From Octadecabacter sp. (GTDB lineage: Bacteria; Pseudomonadota; Alphaproteobacteria; Rhodobacterales; Rhodobacteraceae), in the NCBI GenBank assembly GCA_003533975.1, contig DQCL01000137.1, positions 1 through 5,418 of the forward strand: a stretch of DNA of 5,418 nt, in the 5' to 3' direction. Below the pieces are notes generated by a model. That model had not been told where the DNA came from and ran no database searches. It was given only the letters and a program-made list of their open reading frames with translations. A program made the translations under genes and the position numbers. This document shows, one piece after another, positions 1 to 5,418 of this stretch; within the stretch, counting starts at the first letter, position 1, and every line of letters begins with the position of its first letter.

Positions 1-131
1 CCGTCCGGCTTGCGGCGCAGCGGCAAGGGGCCAGTTTGCGCGTAAGCCGCTTTCATCTTCGGGCACCGCACCGCAAGCCACTCCATGCCTTCAACGACAC
101 AGGCATCCGTTTCAATGATACGCTCGCTCAT
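1..131 (-). CDS. DNA-3-methyladenine glycosylase II-like protein (AlkA/HhH-GPD family), N-terminal fragment cut by window edge
   Basis: Only the first 43 codons plus two bases are in the window; the gene continues beyond position 1. Seen: the ATG (131-129) overlaps the cobK stop as ATGA. The protein starts MSERIIETDACVVEG, and residues about 32-44 read QTGPLPLRRKPDG. From memory, alphaproteobacterial AlkA-type glycosylases carry an acidic N-terminus, then a 'TGPLPLRRRPDGF' stretch just before the conserved part of the fold. These enzymes remove alkylated purines such as 3-methyladenine from DNA in base excision repair, in the cytoplasm. The helix-hairpin-helix and the catalytic Asp lie outside the window, so the assignment rests on the N-terminus alone. 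The gene is last of the visible cbiD-cobK unit and has no promoter of its own that I can see. No role in B12 synthesis is implied. The coding call is strong; the family call is moderate. Confidence 0.62.
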   Translation of the reverse strand, partial: MSERIIETDACVVEGMEWLAVRCPKMKAAYAQTGPLPLRRKPD

Positions 132-868
132 TGGCGCGCGCCGAGGGATGTCACCCAAGCCAAAGCTTCTGGTACGTTTGAAAGCTGCGTGCCGACTGGC
201 ATTTCTGGCCGGTTCAACATCAAAACGGGAAGTTTTAGCGCGCGGGCTGCCTCTAGTTTCGCGCGTCCACCCTCTCCGCCTGCGTTCTTTACAACCAGAT
301 GCGTCACACCGAGCGCTTGGAACAACTTTGCCTCACTACGAGGCGAAAACGGAGGTCGGCCAATGACGAATTCCCCACCCTCAAACGGAAATGGCGCTGT
401 GGGCGGGTCGATCAAACGGCATAATACACGCCGCCCTTCAAGGTTCGCGTACTCGGCCAGCGTTTGACGACCCGTCGCGAGGAATACGACCGCCTTTGAC
501 GGGATATGCGCAGCAGCGTCTTGTGGGTCATCAATGGCTATCCACTGGTCGCATATCTCAGCCCGCCAAGGGGGGCGGACAAGTTGCGCGTAGGGCAGAT
601 TCAGCGCAGAGCACACCTCCGCTGTACGGTTGGTTATCTGCTCGGCGAACGGGTGCGTTGCATCCAAAACCGCGCTGATATCCTCCGTCTCAAGAAAGGC
701 GCGAAATCCGTCTTCGCCACCAAATCCGCCAATACGTGTTTCCACGGGCAATGGCTCGGGGGACCGCGTCGCACCGGCAAGCGAGGCAATGACGTTAATC
801 CCCGTATCGGTCAAACCCCACGCAATGCGTTTCGCCTCGCCCGTTCCTGCAAGCAGTAAAACAGTCAT
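128..868 (-). CDS. cobK: Precorrin-6A reductase (CobK/CbiJ family)
   Basis: CobK/CbiJ is an NAD(P)H-dependent reductase that converts precorrin-6A (or its cobalt form) to the dihydro product, a mid-pathway step in corrin ring synthesis in the cytoplasm. Seen in the 246-residue product: the N-terminal dinucleotide-binding segment with GTGEA at residues 8-12, the family hallmark DATHPFA at 69-75, and a second GTG-like segment FLATGRQTL at about 129-137. A C-terminal block KNAGGEGGRAKLEAA (194-208) is followed by LPVLMLNRP, as expected of the family. Length fits the usual 240-260 residues. The ATG (868-866) sits in an ATGA overlap with the cbiD stop, and its own TGA overlaps the start of the next gene the same way, so it is almost certainly translated by coupling within one mRNA. 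I cannot tell from sequence whether the substrate carries cobalt (CbiJ) or not (CobK). Nothing is truncated or missing. Confidence 0.95.
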   Translation of the reverse strand: MTVLLLAGTGEAKRIAWGLTDTGINVIASLAGATRSPEPLPVETRIGGFGGEDGFRAFLETEDISAVLDATHPFAEQITNRTAEVCSALNLPYAQLVRPPWRAEICDQWIAIDDPQDAAAHIPSKAVVFLATGRQTLAEYANLEGRRVLCRLIDPPTAPFPFEGGEFVIGRPPFSPRSEAKLFQALGVTHLVVKNAGGEGGRAKLEAARALKLPVLMLNRPEMPVGTQLSNVPEALAWVTSLGARQ

Positions 869-1911
869 TTAGCCACCTGCGCGATAATTTTACCGCTGCG
901 ATCTATCATCACGACATCAATCTGTGGCGCGTCTTCGCCAAACAATGCGCTTGCTTGCTCCGCGGCTTTACCCGCGATCAAATCGCCAAGATGCGGCCCC
1001 GCAATTTCATAGGCCTCAAGCGCGGTGTTGGCGTTTGCTACCGCGGGGTTATCGGCCCATTGTGCCAGCGTTTCAAAATCCACCTGAGAGCGCCCTGAAT
1101 GTAAATCAACGGCGCCCTGCGCCAGTTTGGTCAGCTTTCCAATGCCGCCGCCAATGGTCAGCCGTGCAACCGGATTGCGCCGCATATACTTAATCATCCC
1201 ACCAACAAAGTCGCCCATATCCAGCATCGCGTGATCTGGTAGGTTGTATAGCTCCTGAACTGCCTTCTCACTCATATTTCCAGTACATCCGGCGACATGG
1301 ACCTGCCCATCAGCGCGTGCGACATCTATCCCACGGTGGATCGACGCAATCCAAGCCGCGCATGAAAACGGGCGAACGATTCCTGTGGTGCCAAGCACAC
1401 TTAACCCGCCAACGATTCCAAGTCGCGGGTTCCACGTCTTTTCCGCTATTTCAGCGCCATTCGGAATGCTCACGGTGATTTCGATGTCAGGGCTTTGTCC
1501 GAACTCGCTGGCCATCTCCGCTACGACTTCGTCCATCATCGCACGTGGAACCGGATTAATCGCGGCTTCGCCAACATCAATCGGAAGGCCCGCTTTGGTG
1601 ACGGTCCCCACACCCTCGCCCGCCTTGAAAACAACGCCACCTTCAGACGATGCAACGCGCACGATAATCGTCGCGCCATGTGTTACGTCTGGGTCATCCC
1701 CCGCATCCTTTACGATACCAGCTTGCGCCCATCCATCACCACGACAGGCGTTAACCACTTCGAACTCAGGTATTTCACCCTTTGGCAACGTGATCGACAC
1801 TCTTTCAGGGAAGTCACCCCATAACCCCATCAGCGCCGCCTTGGTGGCTGCGGTGGCACATGCGCCCGTGGTCCAACCCCGCCGCAGTTCTCCTGATGGT
1901 TTACGTGTCAT
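865..1911 (-). CDS. cbiD: Cobalt-precorrin-5B C1-methyltransferase (CbiD)
   Basis: CbiD uses S-adenosylmethionine to methylate C1 of (cobalt-)precorrin-5B, in the cytoplasm. Seen, numbered from the ATG at 1911 (348 residues): the hallmark GWTTGACATAA at 12-22, KDAGDDPDVTHGA at 68-80, GEGVGTVTKAGL at 98-109, a glycine-rich block GIVGGLSVLGTTGIV at about 165-179, GDFVGGMIKYM at 233-243, and IGGGIGKLTKLAQG at 253-266. These are the conserved CbiD blocks in order, so the gene looks intact. Start choice: the frame is open further upstream and a TTG at 1947 would add 12 residues, but it lacks a nearby Shine-Dalgarno sequence. The ATG at 1911 has TAAGG eight bases upstream and begins close to the GWTTG motif, so I prefer it. 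The gene leads the leftward unit, overlaps cobK by four bases (ATGA) and diverges from cobA. In organisms with the classical aerobic route the C1 methylation is done by the unrelated CobF. Confidence 0.95.
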   Translation of the reverse strand: MTRKPSGELRRGWTTGACATAATKAALMGLWGDFPERVSITLPKGEIPEFEVVNACRGDGWAQAGIVKDAGDDPDVTHGATIIVRVASSEGGVVFKAGEGVGTVTKAGLPIDVGEAAINPVPRAMMDEVVAEMASEFGQSPDIEITVSIPNGAEIAEKTWNPRLGIVGGLSVLGTTGIVRPFSCAAWIASIHRGIDVARADGQVHVAGCTGNMSEKAVQELYNLPDHAMLDMGDFVGGMIKYMRRNPVARLTIGGGIGKLTKLAQGAVDLHSGRSQVDFETLAQWADNPAVANANTALEAYEIAGPHLGDLIAGKAAEQASALFGEDAPQIDVVMIDRSGKIIAQVAK

Positions 1912-1919
1912 CCGCGCGA

Positions 1920-1924
1920 CCTTA
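1920..1924 (-). promoter_or_regulatory. Shine-Dalgarno sequence deciding the cbiD start
   Basis: Read on the minus strand this is TAAGG, followed by eight bases (TCGCGCGG) and then ATG at 1911. The match to the 16S anti-Shine-Dalgarno and the spacing both favour this ATG over the upstream TTG at 1947. The closest purine-rich stretch to that TTG, GGGAG, lies more than 20 bases away, too far to act. This is inference from motif and spacing only. Confidence 0.55.
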
Positions 1925-1984
1925 ACCGCGCGGACCGATGACGCCAATGCGCAAAACCGTGTCGTTTGCTCCCTTTCGCGCAGA

Positions 1985-1994
1985 CCGATATCGG
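1985..1994. repeat. Perfect 10-base palindrome CCGATATCGG in the cobA leader
   Basis: The bases read identically on both strands; the symmetry does not extend continuously into the flanks. It ends 13 bases before the cobA ATG and overlaps the weak -10-like TATCGG. Such placement would suit a repressor site, but palindromes of this length also occur by chance, so a regulatory role is only a possibility. Confidence 0.35.
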
Positions 1995-2007
1995 GCCATA
2001 AGACGCT

Positions 2008-2853
2008 ATGGAAACGCGACTCCCTTCATATGACTGGCCCGAGCTTGAAAAAGGCTGGGTTTGGCTATGCGGCGCTGGCCCCGGTGATCCGGGCCTTTTG
2101 ACACTGCATGCCCTTAACGCGCTGCGCCAAGCAGACGTCGTGATTTATGACGCTCTGGTGCAAGAGGCGATCTTAAGTTGGGCACCTCAGGCCGAGCATA
2201 TCTATGCAGGAAAGCGCGGCGGCAAACCATCCGCCAAACAGCGCGACATTTCCTTGCGTCTTGTTGATTTGGCCAAAGAAGGCAAACGCGTCTTGCGCCT
2301 GAAGGGTGGTGATCCGTTCGTGTTCGGGCGTGGTGGCGAAGAAGCGCAGACGCTTGTGCAACACGGGATTCCGGTGCGCATTATCCCAGGGATTTCCGCG
2401 GGTATCGGCGGACTGGCTTATGCCGGCATCCCTGTTACCCACCGCGATGTGAACCAATCGGTCACGTTCGTGACGGGCCATGATCAATCTGGCAACGCCA
2501 CCCAAAATTTGGACTGGAAAGCCATCGCCAAAGGCTCTCAAGTTATTGTTATTTATATGGGTATGAAGCATGTCGCCCAAATTTCCGCATCCCTGATCCA
2601 AGCTGGGCGCCCAATGTCAGAACCCGTCGCGGTTGTGACATCAGCCACTACGTCTGAACAACACGTCATTGAAACAACGTTGGGCGCAATTGAGGCAGAC
2701 ATCGCCAAAGCTGGGCTAGAACCACCAGCAATCATCTGTGTCGGCAAAGCCGTACGCATGCGCGATGTGTTGAATTGGCAAGCACAGGCAGAAGGCATTG
2801 CCCCCGTAAACCTAGACCCGTTGGGCCGTGGTCGGCCCGCTGAAACGGCTTAA
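2008..2853 (+). CDS. cobA: Uroporphyrinogen-III C-methyltransferase (SUMT)
   Basis: CobA transfers two methyl groups from S-adenosylmethionine to C2 and C7 of uroporphyrinogen III to give precorrin-2, the branch point towards corrins and sirohaem. Seen in the 281-residue product: the N-terminal SAM/tetrapyrrole methylase signature GAGPGDPGLLT at 22-32, DVVIYDALV at 43-51, GKRGGKPS at 68-75, LKGGDPFVFGRGGEE at 98-112, IPGISAG at 126-132, and GIPVTHRD at 140-147. This is a stand-alone SUMT: there is no CysG-type dehydrogenase/chelatase domain and no uroporphyrinogen synthase fusion. Length matches known CobA proteins of about 280 residues. The start is firm, because a TAA lies in frame at 1999-2001 and no other start codon precedes the GAGPGDP motif. 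The Shine-Dalgarno is poor (ATAAG at 1998-2002, five bases before ATG). The gene heads the rightward unit and is followed immediately by cobB. A siroheme-only role is less likely given the cob neighbours. Confidence 0.96.
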   Translation: METRLPSYDWPELEKGWVWLCGAGPGDPGLLTLHALNALRQADVVIYDALVQEAILSWAPQAEHIYAGKRGGKPSAKQRDISLRLVDLAKEGKRVLRLKGGDPFVFGRGGEEAQTLVQHGIPVRIIPGISAGIGGLAYAGIPVTHRDVNQSVTFVTGHDQSGNATQNLDWKAIAKGSQVIVIYMGMKHVAQISASLIQAGRPMSEPVAVVTSATTSEQHVIETTLGAIEADIAKAGLEPPAIICVGKAVRMRDVLNWQAQAEGIAPVNLDPLGRGRPAETA

Positions 2854-4141
2854 GAAAGTGGGCGGTATTATCCTCGCGGCTCCGTCATCTGGGGCGGGGA
2901 AAACCACTGTAACATTGGGTATTTTGCGTGCGTTATCTCGCTCGGGTCATGCCATTCGTTCTGCGAAGTCCGGCCCTGATTACATTGATCCACAATTTCA
3001 CGCCGCAGCAACTGGCCGCCCCTGTGTGAACCTTGATGCATGGGCGATGACGTCTGAGCGCCTTAAAGCATTAGCCGCTGGCGACGGTGATCTGATCGTC
3101 GAAGGCGCGATGGGCCTATTTGATGGTGCGCCTCCCCATGGCAAAGGGTCCACTGCCGACCTCGCACGGACCCTCGACCTGCCTGTGGTTCTAATCGTGG
3201 ATGCAAAGGCAATGTCACAGTCTGTTGCCGCTTTGGTTCGCGGCTTCATGGCGCACGACAAGCGTGTGAAGATTGTCGGTGTAATCCTGAACCATGTTGG
3301 GTCAGAACGACATTCAGACATGCTCAAAACCGCATTAACCCCGTTAAACATACCTGTTCTGGGGGCTATTCCGCGCGCACCAGCACTATCACGCCCATCA
3401 CGACATCTTGGCCTTATTCAAGCCGGTGAAATGCCTGATCTTGAGTGTTTTTTGAACCAAGCGGCTGATATCGTCGTCAAGCACATTGATTTAAACAAAC
3501 TAAGTGCCCTTATGACGCGCTCAGATTGGCCAGTAACGACGCAAGAAAAGTCGACGCCCCTTCGTATTGCAGTGGCAAAAGACGCGGCGTTTTCATTCAC
3601 ATACCCGCACTTGATCAGAGATTGGGAACAAAGCGGCGCAACGATCCTGCCATTTTCGCCCTTGGCAAATGATCCCGTACCTGACGCCGAGCATGTGTTT
3701 CTACCAGGTGGCTATCCAGAACTCTACGCGAGCACCCTCTCCCAAAACACAACCTTCATGCATAGCCTTAAAAGTGTCTCGCAATATTCTGATATATATG
3801 GAGAATGTGGTGGATTCATGACCCTTGGGGAAACCCTAATCGACGCCGAAGGCACGCCCCATAAAATGGCAGGGCTTCTGGGCCTTACGACCAGCTTTAA
3901 GCAACGTAAATTACATCTTGGGTACCGGATGCTTACGCAATTGGTCCCACACCCCCTTACGCAACACATGCCCGCCCAAAACACATTCGCAGCCCATGAA
4001 TTTCATTACGCCAGTACGCTTAATGCTGAAGGGACAGCCTTGTTTAATGCAACCAACGCCGAAGGAACTGCGCTTGCCCCAATGGGGCTGATCGAAGGGC
4101 GCGTTGCTGGCTCATTTGCGCACATTATCGATCCCATCTGA
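2828..4141 (+). CDS. cobB: (Hydrogeno)cobyrinic acid a,c-diamide synthase (CobB/CbiA family)
   Basis: CobB/CbiA uses ATP and glutamine to amidate the a and c carboxylates of (hydrogeno)cobyrinic acid, in the cytoplasm. Seen in the 437-residue product: an N-terminal dethiobiotin-synthetase-like ATPase domain with P-loop APSSGAGKTT at 18-27, KSGPDYIDP at 47-55 and VEGAMGLFDG at 91-100. A C-terminal class I-type glutamine amidotransferase domain follows, with FLPGGYPELY at 291-300, the nucleophile in YGECGGFM (Cys327), HEFHYA at 390-395 and GSFAHI near the end (His432). All catalytic motifs are present. Start uncertain: GTG at 2828 overlaps cobA by 26 bases; GTG at 2858, four bases after the cobA stop, would give 427 residues starting right before GGIILAAPSSG, nearer the usual start of the family. 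Neither has a strong Shine-Dalgarno. Either way cobA and cobB are almost certainly one operon. Whether the substrate is metal-free (CobB) or cobalt-loaded (CbiA) is not decidable here. Confidence 0.95.
   Translation: MVGPLKRLKKVGGIILAAPSSGAGKTTVTLGILRALSRSGHAIRSAKSGPDYIDPQFHAAATGRPCVNLDAWAMTSERLKALAAGDGDLIVEGAMGLFDGAPPHGKGSTADLARTLDLPVVLIVDAKAMSQSVAALVRGFMAHDKRVKIVGVILNHVGSERHSDMLKTALTPLNIPVLGAIPRAPALSRPSRHLGLIQAGEMPDLECFLNQAADIVVKHIDLNKLSALMTRSDWPVTTQEKSTPLRIAVAKDAAFSFTYPHLIRDWEQSGATILPFSPLANDPVPDAEHVFLPGGYPELYASTLSQNTTFMHSLKSVSQYSDIYGECGGFMTLGETLIDAEGTPHKMAGLLGLTTSFKQRKLHLGYRMLTQLVPHPLTQHMPAQNTFAAHEFHYASTLNAEGTALFNATNAEGTALAPMGLIEGRVAGSFAHIIDPI
4022..4075 (+). repeat. Seven-residue repeat NAEGTAL inside CobB
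   Basis: Residues 399-405 and 410-416 of CobB are identical, offset by 11 residues, between the HEFHYA motif and the C-terminal GSFAHI. The coding copies (4022-4042 and 4055-4075) differ at the third base of every codon except GAA, and the Leu codon also differs at its first base. This is therefore not a recent tandem duplication. From memory, related CobB proteins have similar but non-identical phrases at both places, so the identity may be convergent. Confidence 0.5.
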
Positions 4142-4166
4142 AAAAACGCCGCACCCCATTGCCAAC

Positions 4167-4184
4167 CTACGTCTCGAGGCGTAG
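4167..4184. repeat. Near-perfect 18-base dyad upstream of the permease gene
   Basis: CTACG-T-CTCGAG-G-CGTAG is symmetric except for one T/G pair, which would be a U-G wobble in RNA. As a transcript it can fold into a 7-base-pair stem (CUACGUC with GGCGUAG) and a UCGA loop. It lies between cobB and the permease and ends 10 bases before the permease ATG. It contains GAGG (4176-4179), the only Shine-Dalgarno-like bases before that ATG. There is no downstream T-run on the plus strand, so it is not a classical intrinsic terminator. An operator, a translational hairpin or a weak terminator are all possible; the dyad is seen, the function is inference. Confidence 0.5.
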
Positions 4185-4194
4185 CCAAATCCTC

Positions 4195-5418
4195 ATGACA
4201 CAAACCGCAGCCCAAATCCCTGACGACAGCCGCGCGAAACGCAACGTTGCAGTCCTCGTTCTCGCCCAAGCGATCCTTGGCGCTCAGATGCCAATGATCT
4301 TTGTTGTCGGAGGGCTGGCAGGCAAACAATTAGCATCCAATGTTTGTTGGGCAACCCTGCCAATCTCGCTCATCATTTTTGGGTCCATGACAACCGCTCC
4401 GTGGTTGTCCCCGTTGATGCAGTCACGTGGTCGGCGTTTTGGCTTTTATGTCGGTGCAATTGCTGGGGCGTTCGGTGCCGTAGTCGCAGCGTACGGTCTT
4501 TATATCGGGTCGTTTACGGTGCTGCTGATCGGGTCTTACTTCACCGGTATCTACATGTCCGCGCAGGGGTTTTATCGTTTTGCGGCAACAGACAACGCAT
4601 CAGACAGCTTTAAACCCAAGGCGATTTCTTACGTTATGGCGGGTGGCCTACTGTCAGCGATCCTTGGCCCGCAACTTAACAAAATCGTCGATGGATACTC
4701 GGTTGTTCCCTTCTTGGGCACTTATATGGCGGTTGCCGCATTGAACCTGATTGGCATGTTCCTGTTTTTGGCACTTGATCTTCCAAAGGGCACGCGCGGC
4801 CAGCCCAAAGTTGAGGGTCCAGCCCCTCGCACCCGTGGACAGCTGTTGTCAGACCCCAATATCATCGTCGCGATGATTGTAGCACTTGTGTCCTATTCAT
4901 TAATGAATCTAGTAATGACATCGACGCCGCTTGCGGTTGTAGGTTGCGGGTATGAGCTTGATAATGCGAACAATATTGTGTCTGCACACGTCCTTGCAAT
5001 GTTCGCACCATCCTTCTTCACAGGCCATTTGATCGTGCGCTTCGGCGTCAAAACCGTCATGGCCATTGGCCTTGTGATCCTCACCTCTGCGGGCATCGCC
5101 GCCCTCTTTGGGGTCAGCATCGCCGATGGAAATCAACCCTCATTGGCGAGCTTTTACGCGGCCCTGATCCTCCTCGGCTTGGGGTGGAATTTTGGCTTCA
5201 TCGGCGCCACAACGCTTTTGACGTCATCACACGCAGCCCACGAACGCGGCGTTATTCAGGGTCTCAACGATATGATCGTGTTCGGCTCAGTCATGGTGGC
5301 ATCACTGGCGTCGGGTGGTTTGATGAATTGCTCAGGTGGTGAGCCGATTGCAGGCTGGACTGCGGTGAACATCGCCATGGCACCGTTCATTGCTTTGGCG
5401 GCTGGTGCGTTGATCTGG
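4195..5418 (+). CDS. Major facilitator superfamily permease, substrate unknown (3' end beyond window)
   Basis: The frame is open for 408 codons from the ATG at 4195 to the window edge with no stop. The product is strongly hydrophobic, with about twelve predicted membrane segments: roughly residues 18-40, 53-70, 82-101, 104-124, 143-161, 171-194, then a polar central loop (about 197-220), then 222-245, 260-280, 285-307, 318-340, 358-377 and 389 onward. The loop between segments 2 and 3, MQSRGRRFGFYVG (75-87), resembles MFS motif A without its usual Asp. Segment 5, AGGLLSAILGPQL (149-161), resembles the antiporter motif C. FYRFAATD at 126-133 is a phrase I associate with an alphaproteobacterial MFS subgroup. 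It would act as an inner-membrane proton-coupled transporter, probably an exporter, but the substrate cannot be read from sequence. The gene follows cobB by 53 bases and could be read through from the cob unit or have its own promoter. The start has no well-placed Shine-Dalgarno; GAGG lies 15 bases upstream. Confidence 0.85.
   Translation, partial: MTQTAAQIPDDSRAKRNVAVLVLAQAILGAQMPMIFVVGGLAGKQLASNVCWATLPISLIIFGSMTTAPWLSPLMQSRGRRFGFYVGAIAGAFGAVVAAYGLYIGSFTVLLIGSYFTGIYMSAQGFYRFAATDNASDSFKPKAISYVMAGGLLSAILGPQLNKIVDGYSVVPFLGTYMAVAALNLIGMFLFLALDLPKGTRGQPKVEGPAPRTRGQLLSDPNIIVAMIVALVSYSLMNLVMTSTPLAVVGCGYELDNANNIVSAHVLAMFAPSFFTGHLIVRFGVKTVMAIGLVILTSAGIAALFGVSIADGNQPSLASFYAALILLGLGWNFGFIGATTLLTSSHAAHERGVIQGLNDMIVFGSVMVASLASGGLMNCSGGEPIAGWTAVNIAMAPFIALAAGALIW

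Larger units (their letters stand above)
1912..2007. promoter_or_regulatory. Divergent intergenic control region between cbiD and cobA
   Basis: These 96 bases separate the start codons of two diverging cobalamin units and must hold both promoters unless transcription comes from further away. No consensus sigma-70 promoter stands out. The best weak candidate for cobA is TTGCTC (1966-1971), a 17-base spacer, then TATCGG (1989-1994); I see no convincing counterpart for cbiD. A perfect 10-base palindrome lies at 1985-1994. A looser dyad, GCAAAAC and GTTTGC arms around CGTGTC with one unpaired A, spans about 1950-1969. The region is too short for a full cobalamin riboswitch on either strand, and no B12-box-like element was seen. 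If cbiD really starts at the TTG (1947), the region shrinks to 60 bases. Confidence 0.5.

Noticed and set aside
36..467. Plus-strand open frames over the glycosylase fragment and cobK
   Set aside because: They lie antisense to cobK and the coupled downstream gene, carry no motif, and are Arg/Ser/Pro-rich shadows.
1912..2007. Cobalamin riboswitch ahead of cobA or cbiD
   Set aside because: The interval is too short for the conserved riboswitch fold, and no B12-box-like element was seen on either strand.
1385..2101. A 238-codon plus-strand open frame antisense to cbiD and running into cobA
   Set aside because: It is the reverse-frame shadow of a high-confidence cbiD. Its composition (Ser/Thr/Pro/Ala-rich, no recognisable motif) is typical of antisense frames in GC-rich third-position genes.
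2173..2601. Minus-strand open frame within cobA
   Set aside because: Wholly inside a well-supported SUMT gene, no recognisable domain and no upstream signal.
4142..4194. Intrinsic terminator after cobB
   Set aside because: The A-run right after the cobB stop would be a T-run only on the minus strand, and the dyad at 4167-4184 is not followed by T residues on the plus strand. No canonical rightward terminator can be supported.
1..5418. CRISPR arrays, tRNA or rRNA genes, insertion sequences or phage attachment sites
   Set aside because: No spaced direct repeats, tRNA-like cloverleaf segments, transposase frames or flanking inverted repeats were seen; nearly every base belongs to housekeeping-type coding sequence.

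Overview
The window is a chromosomal cobalamin (vitamin B12) biosynthesis locus of an alphaproteobacterium, most likely a member of the Rhodobacteraceae/marine Roseobacter group. That placement rests on protein flavour (CobA and CobB sequence style, a CbiD with a GWTTGACATAA start, an MFS permease with an RFAATD motif), moderate GC content, tight gene packing and gene order. It is recognition from memory, not a database result.

Layout. A short divergent intergenic region (about 1912-2007) separates two transcription units. Leftwards (minus strand) run cbiD, cobK and the first 43 codons of a gene I read as a DNA-3-methyladenine glycosylase, cut by the window edge. Both junctions in this unit are 4-base ATGA overlaps, so the three genes are very probably co-transcribed and translationally coupled. 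Rightwards (plus strand) run cobA, then cobB, which either overlaps the end of cobA or starts just after it. After a 53-base gap comes an MFS permease open for 408 codons to the window end. That gap holds an 18-base near-palindrome but no classical terminator.

How the genes work together. CobA methylates uroporphyrinogen III at C2 and C7 to make precorrin-2, the committed step into the corrin branch. CbiD adds the C1 methyl group. CobK/CbiJ reduces the precorrin-6A macrocycle. CobB amidates the a and c side chains of (hydrogeno)cobyrinic acid. The set mixes a name from the 'anaerobic' nomenclature (CbiD) with 'aerobic' ones (CobA, CobB, CobK), so the route used at the C1 step cannot be settled here. 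The glycosylase and the permease have no obvious corrinoid role; the permease substrate is unknown.

Overall this looks like a conventional cobalamin locus. I found no evidence for a new defence, mobile or RNA-based system. The items most worth a second look are the DNA-repair gene coupled to cobK, the dyad containing the only Shine-Dalgarno-like bases before the permease, the divergent control region without a B12 riboswitch, the use of CbiD, and the uncertain starts of cbiD and cobB. There is no gene-free stretch longer than about 100 bases.
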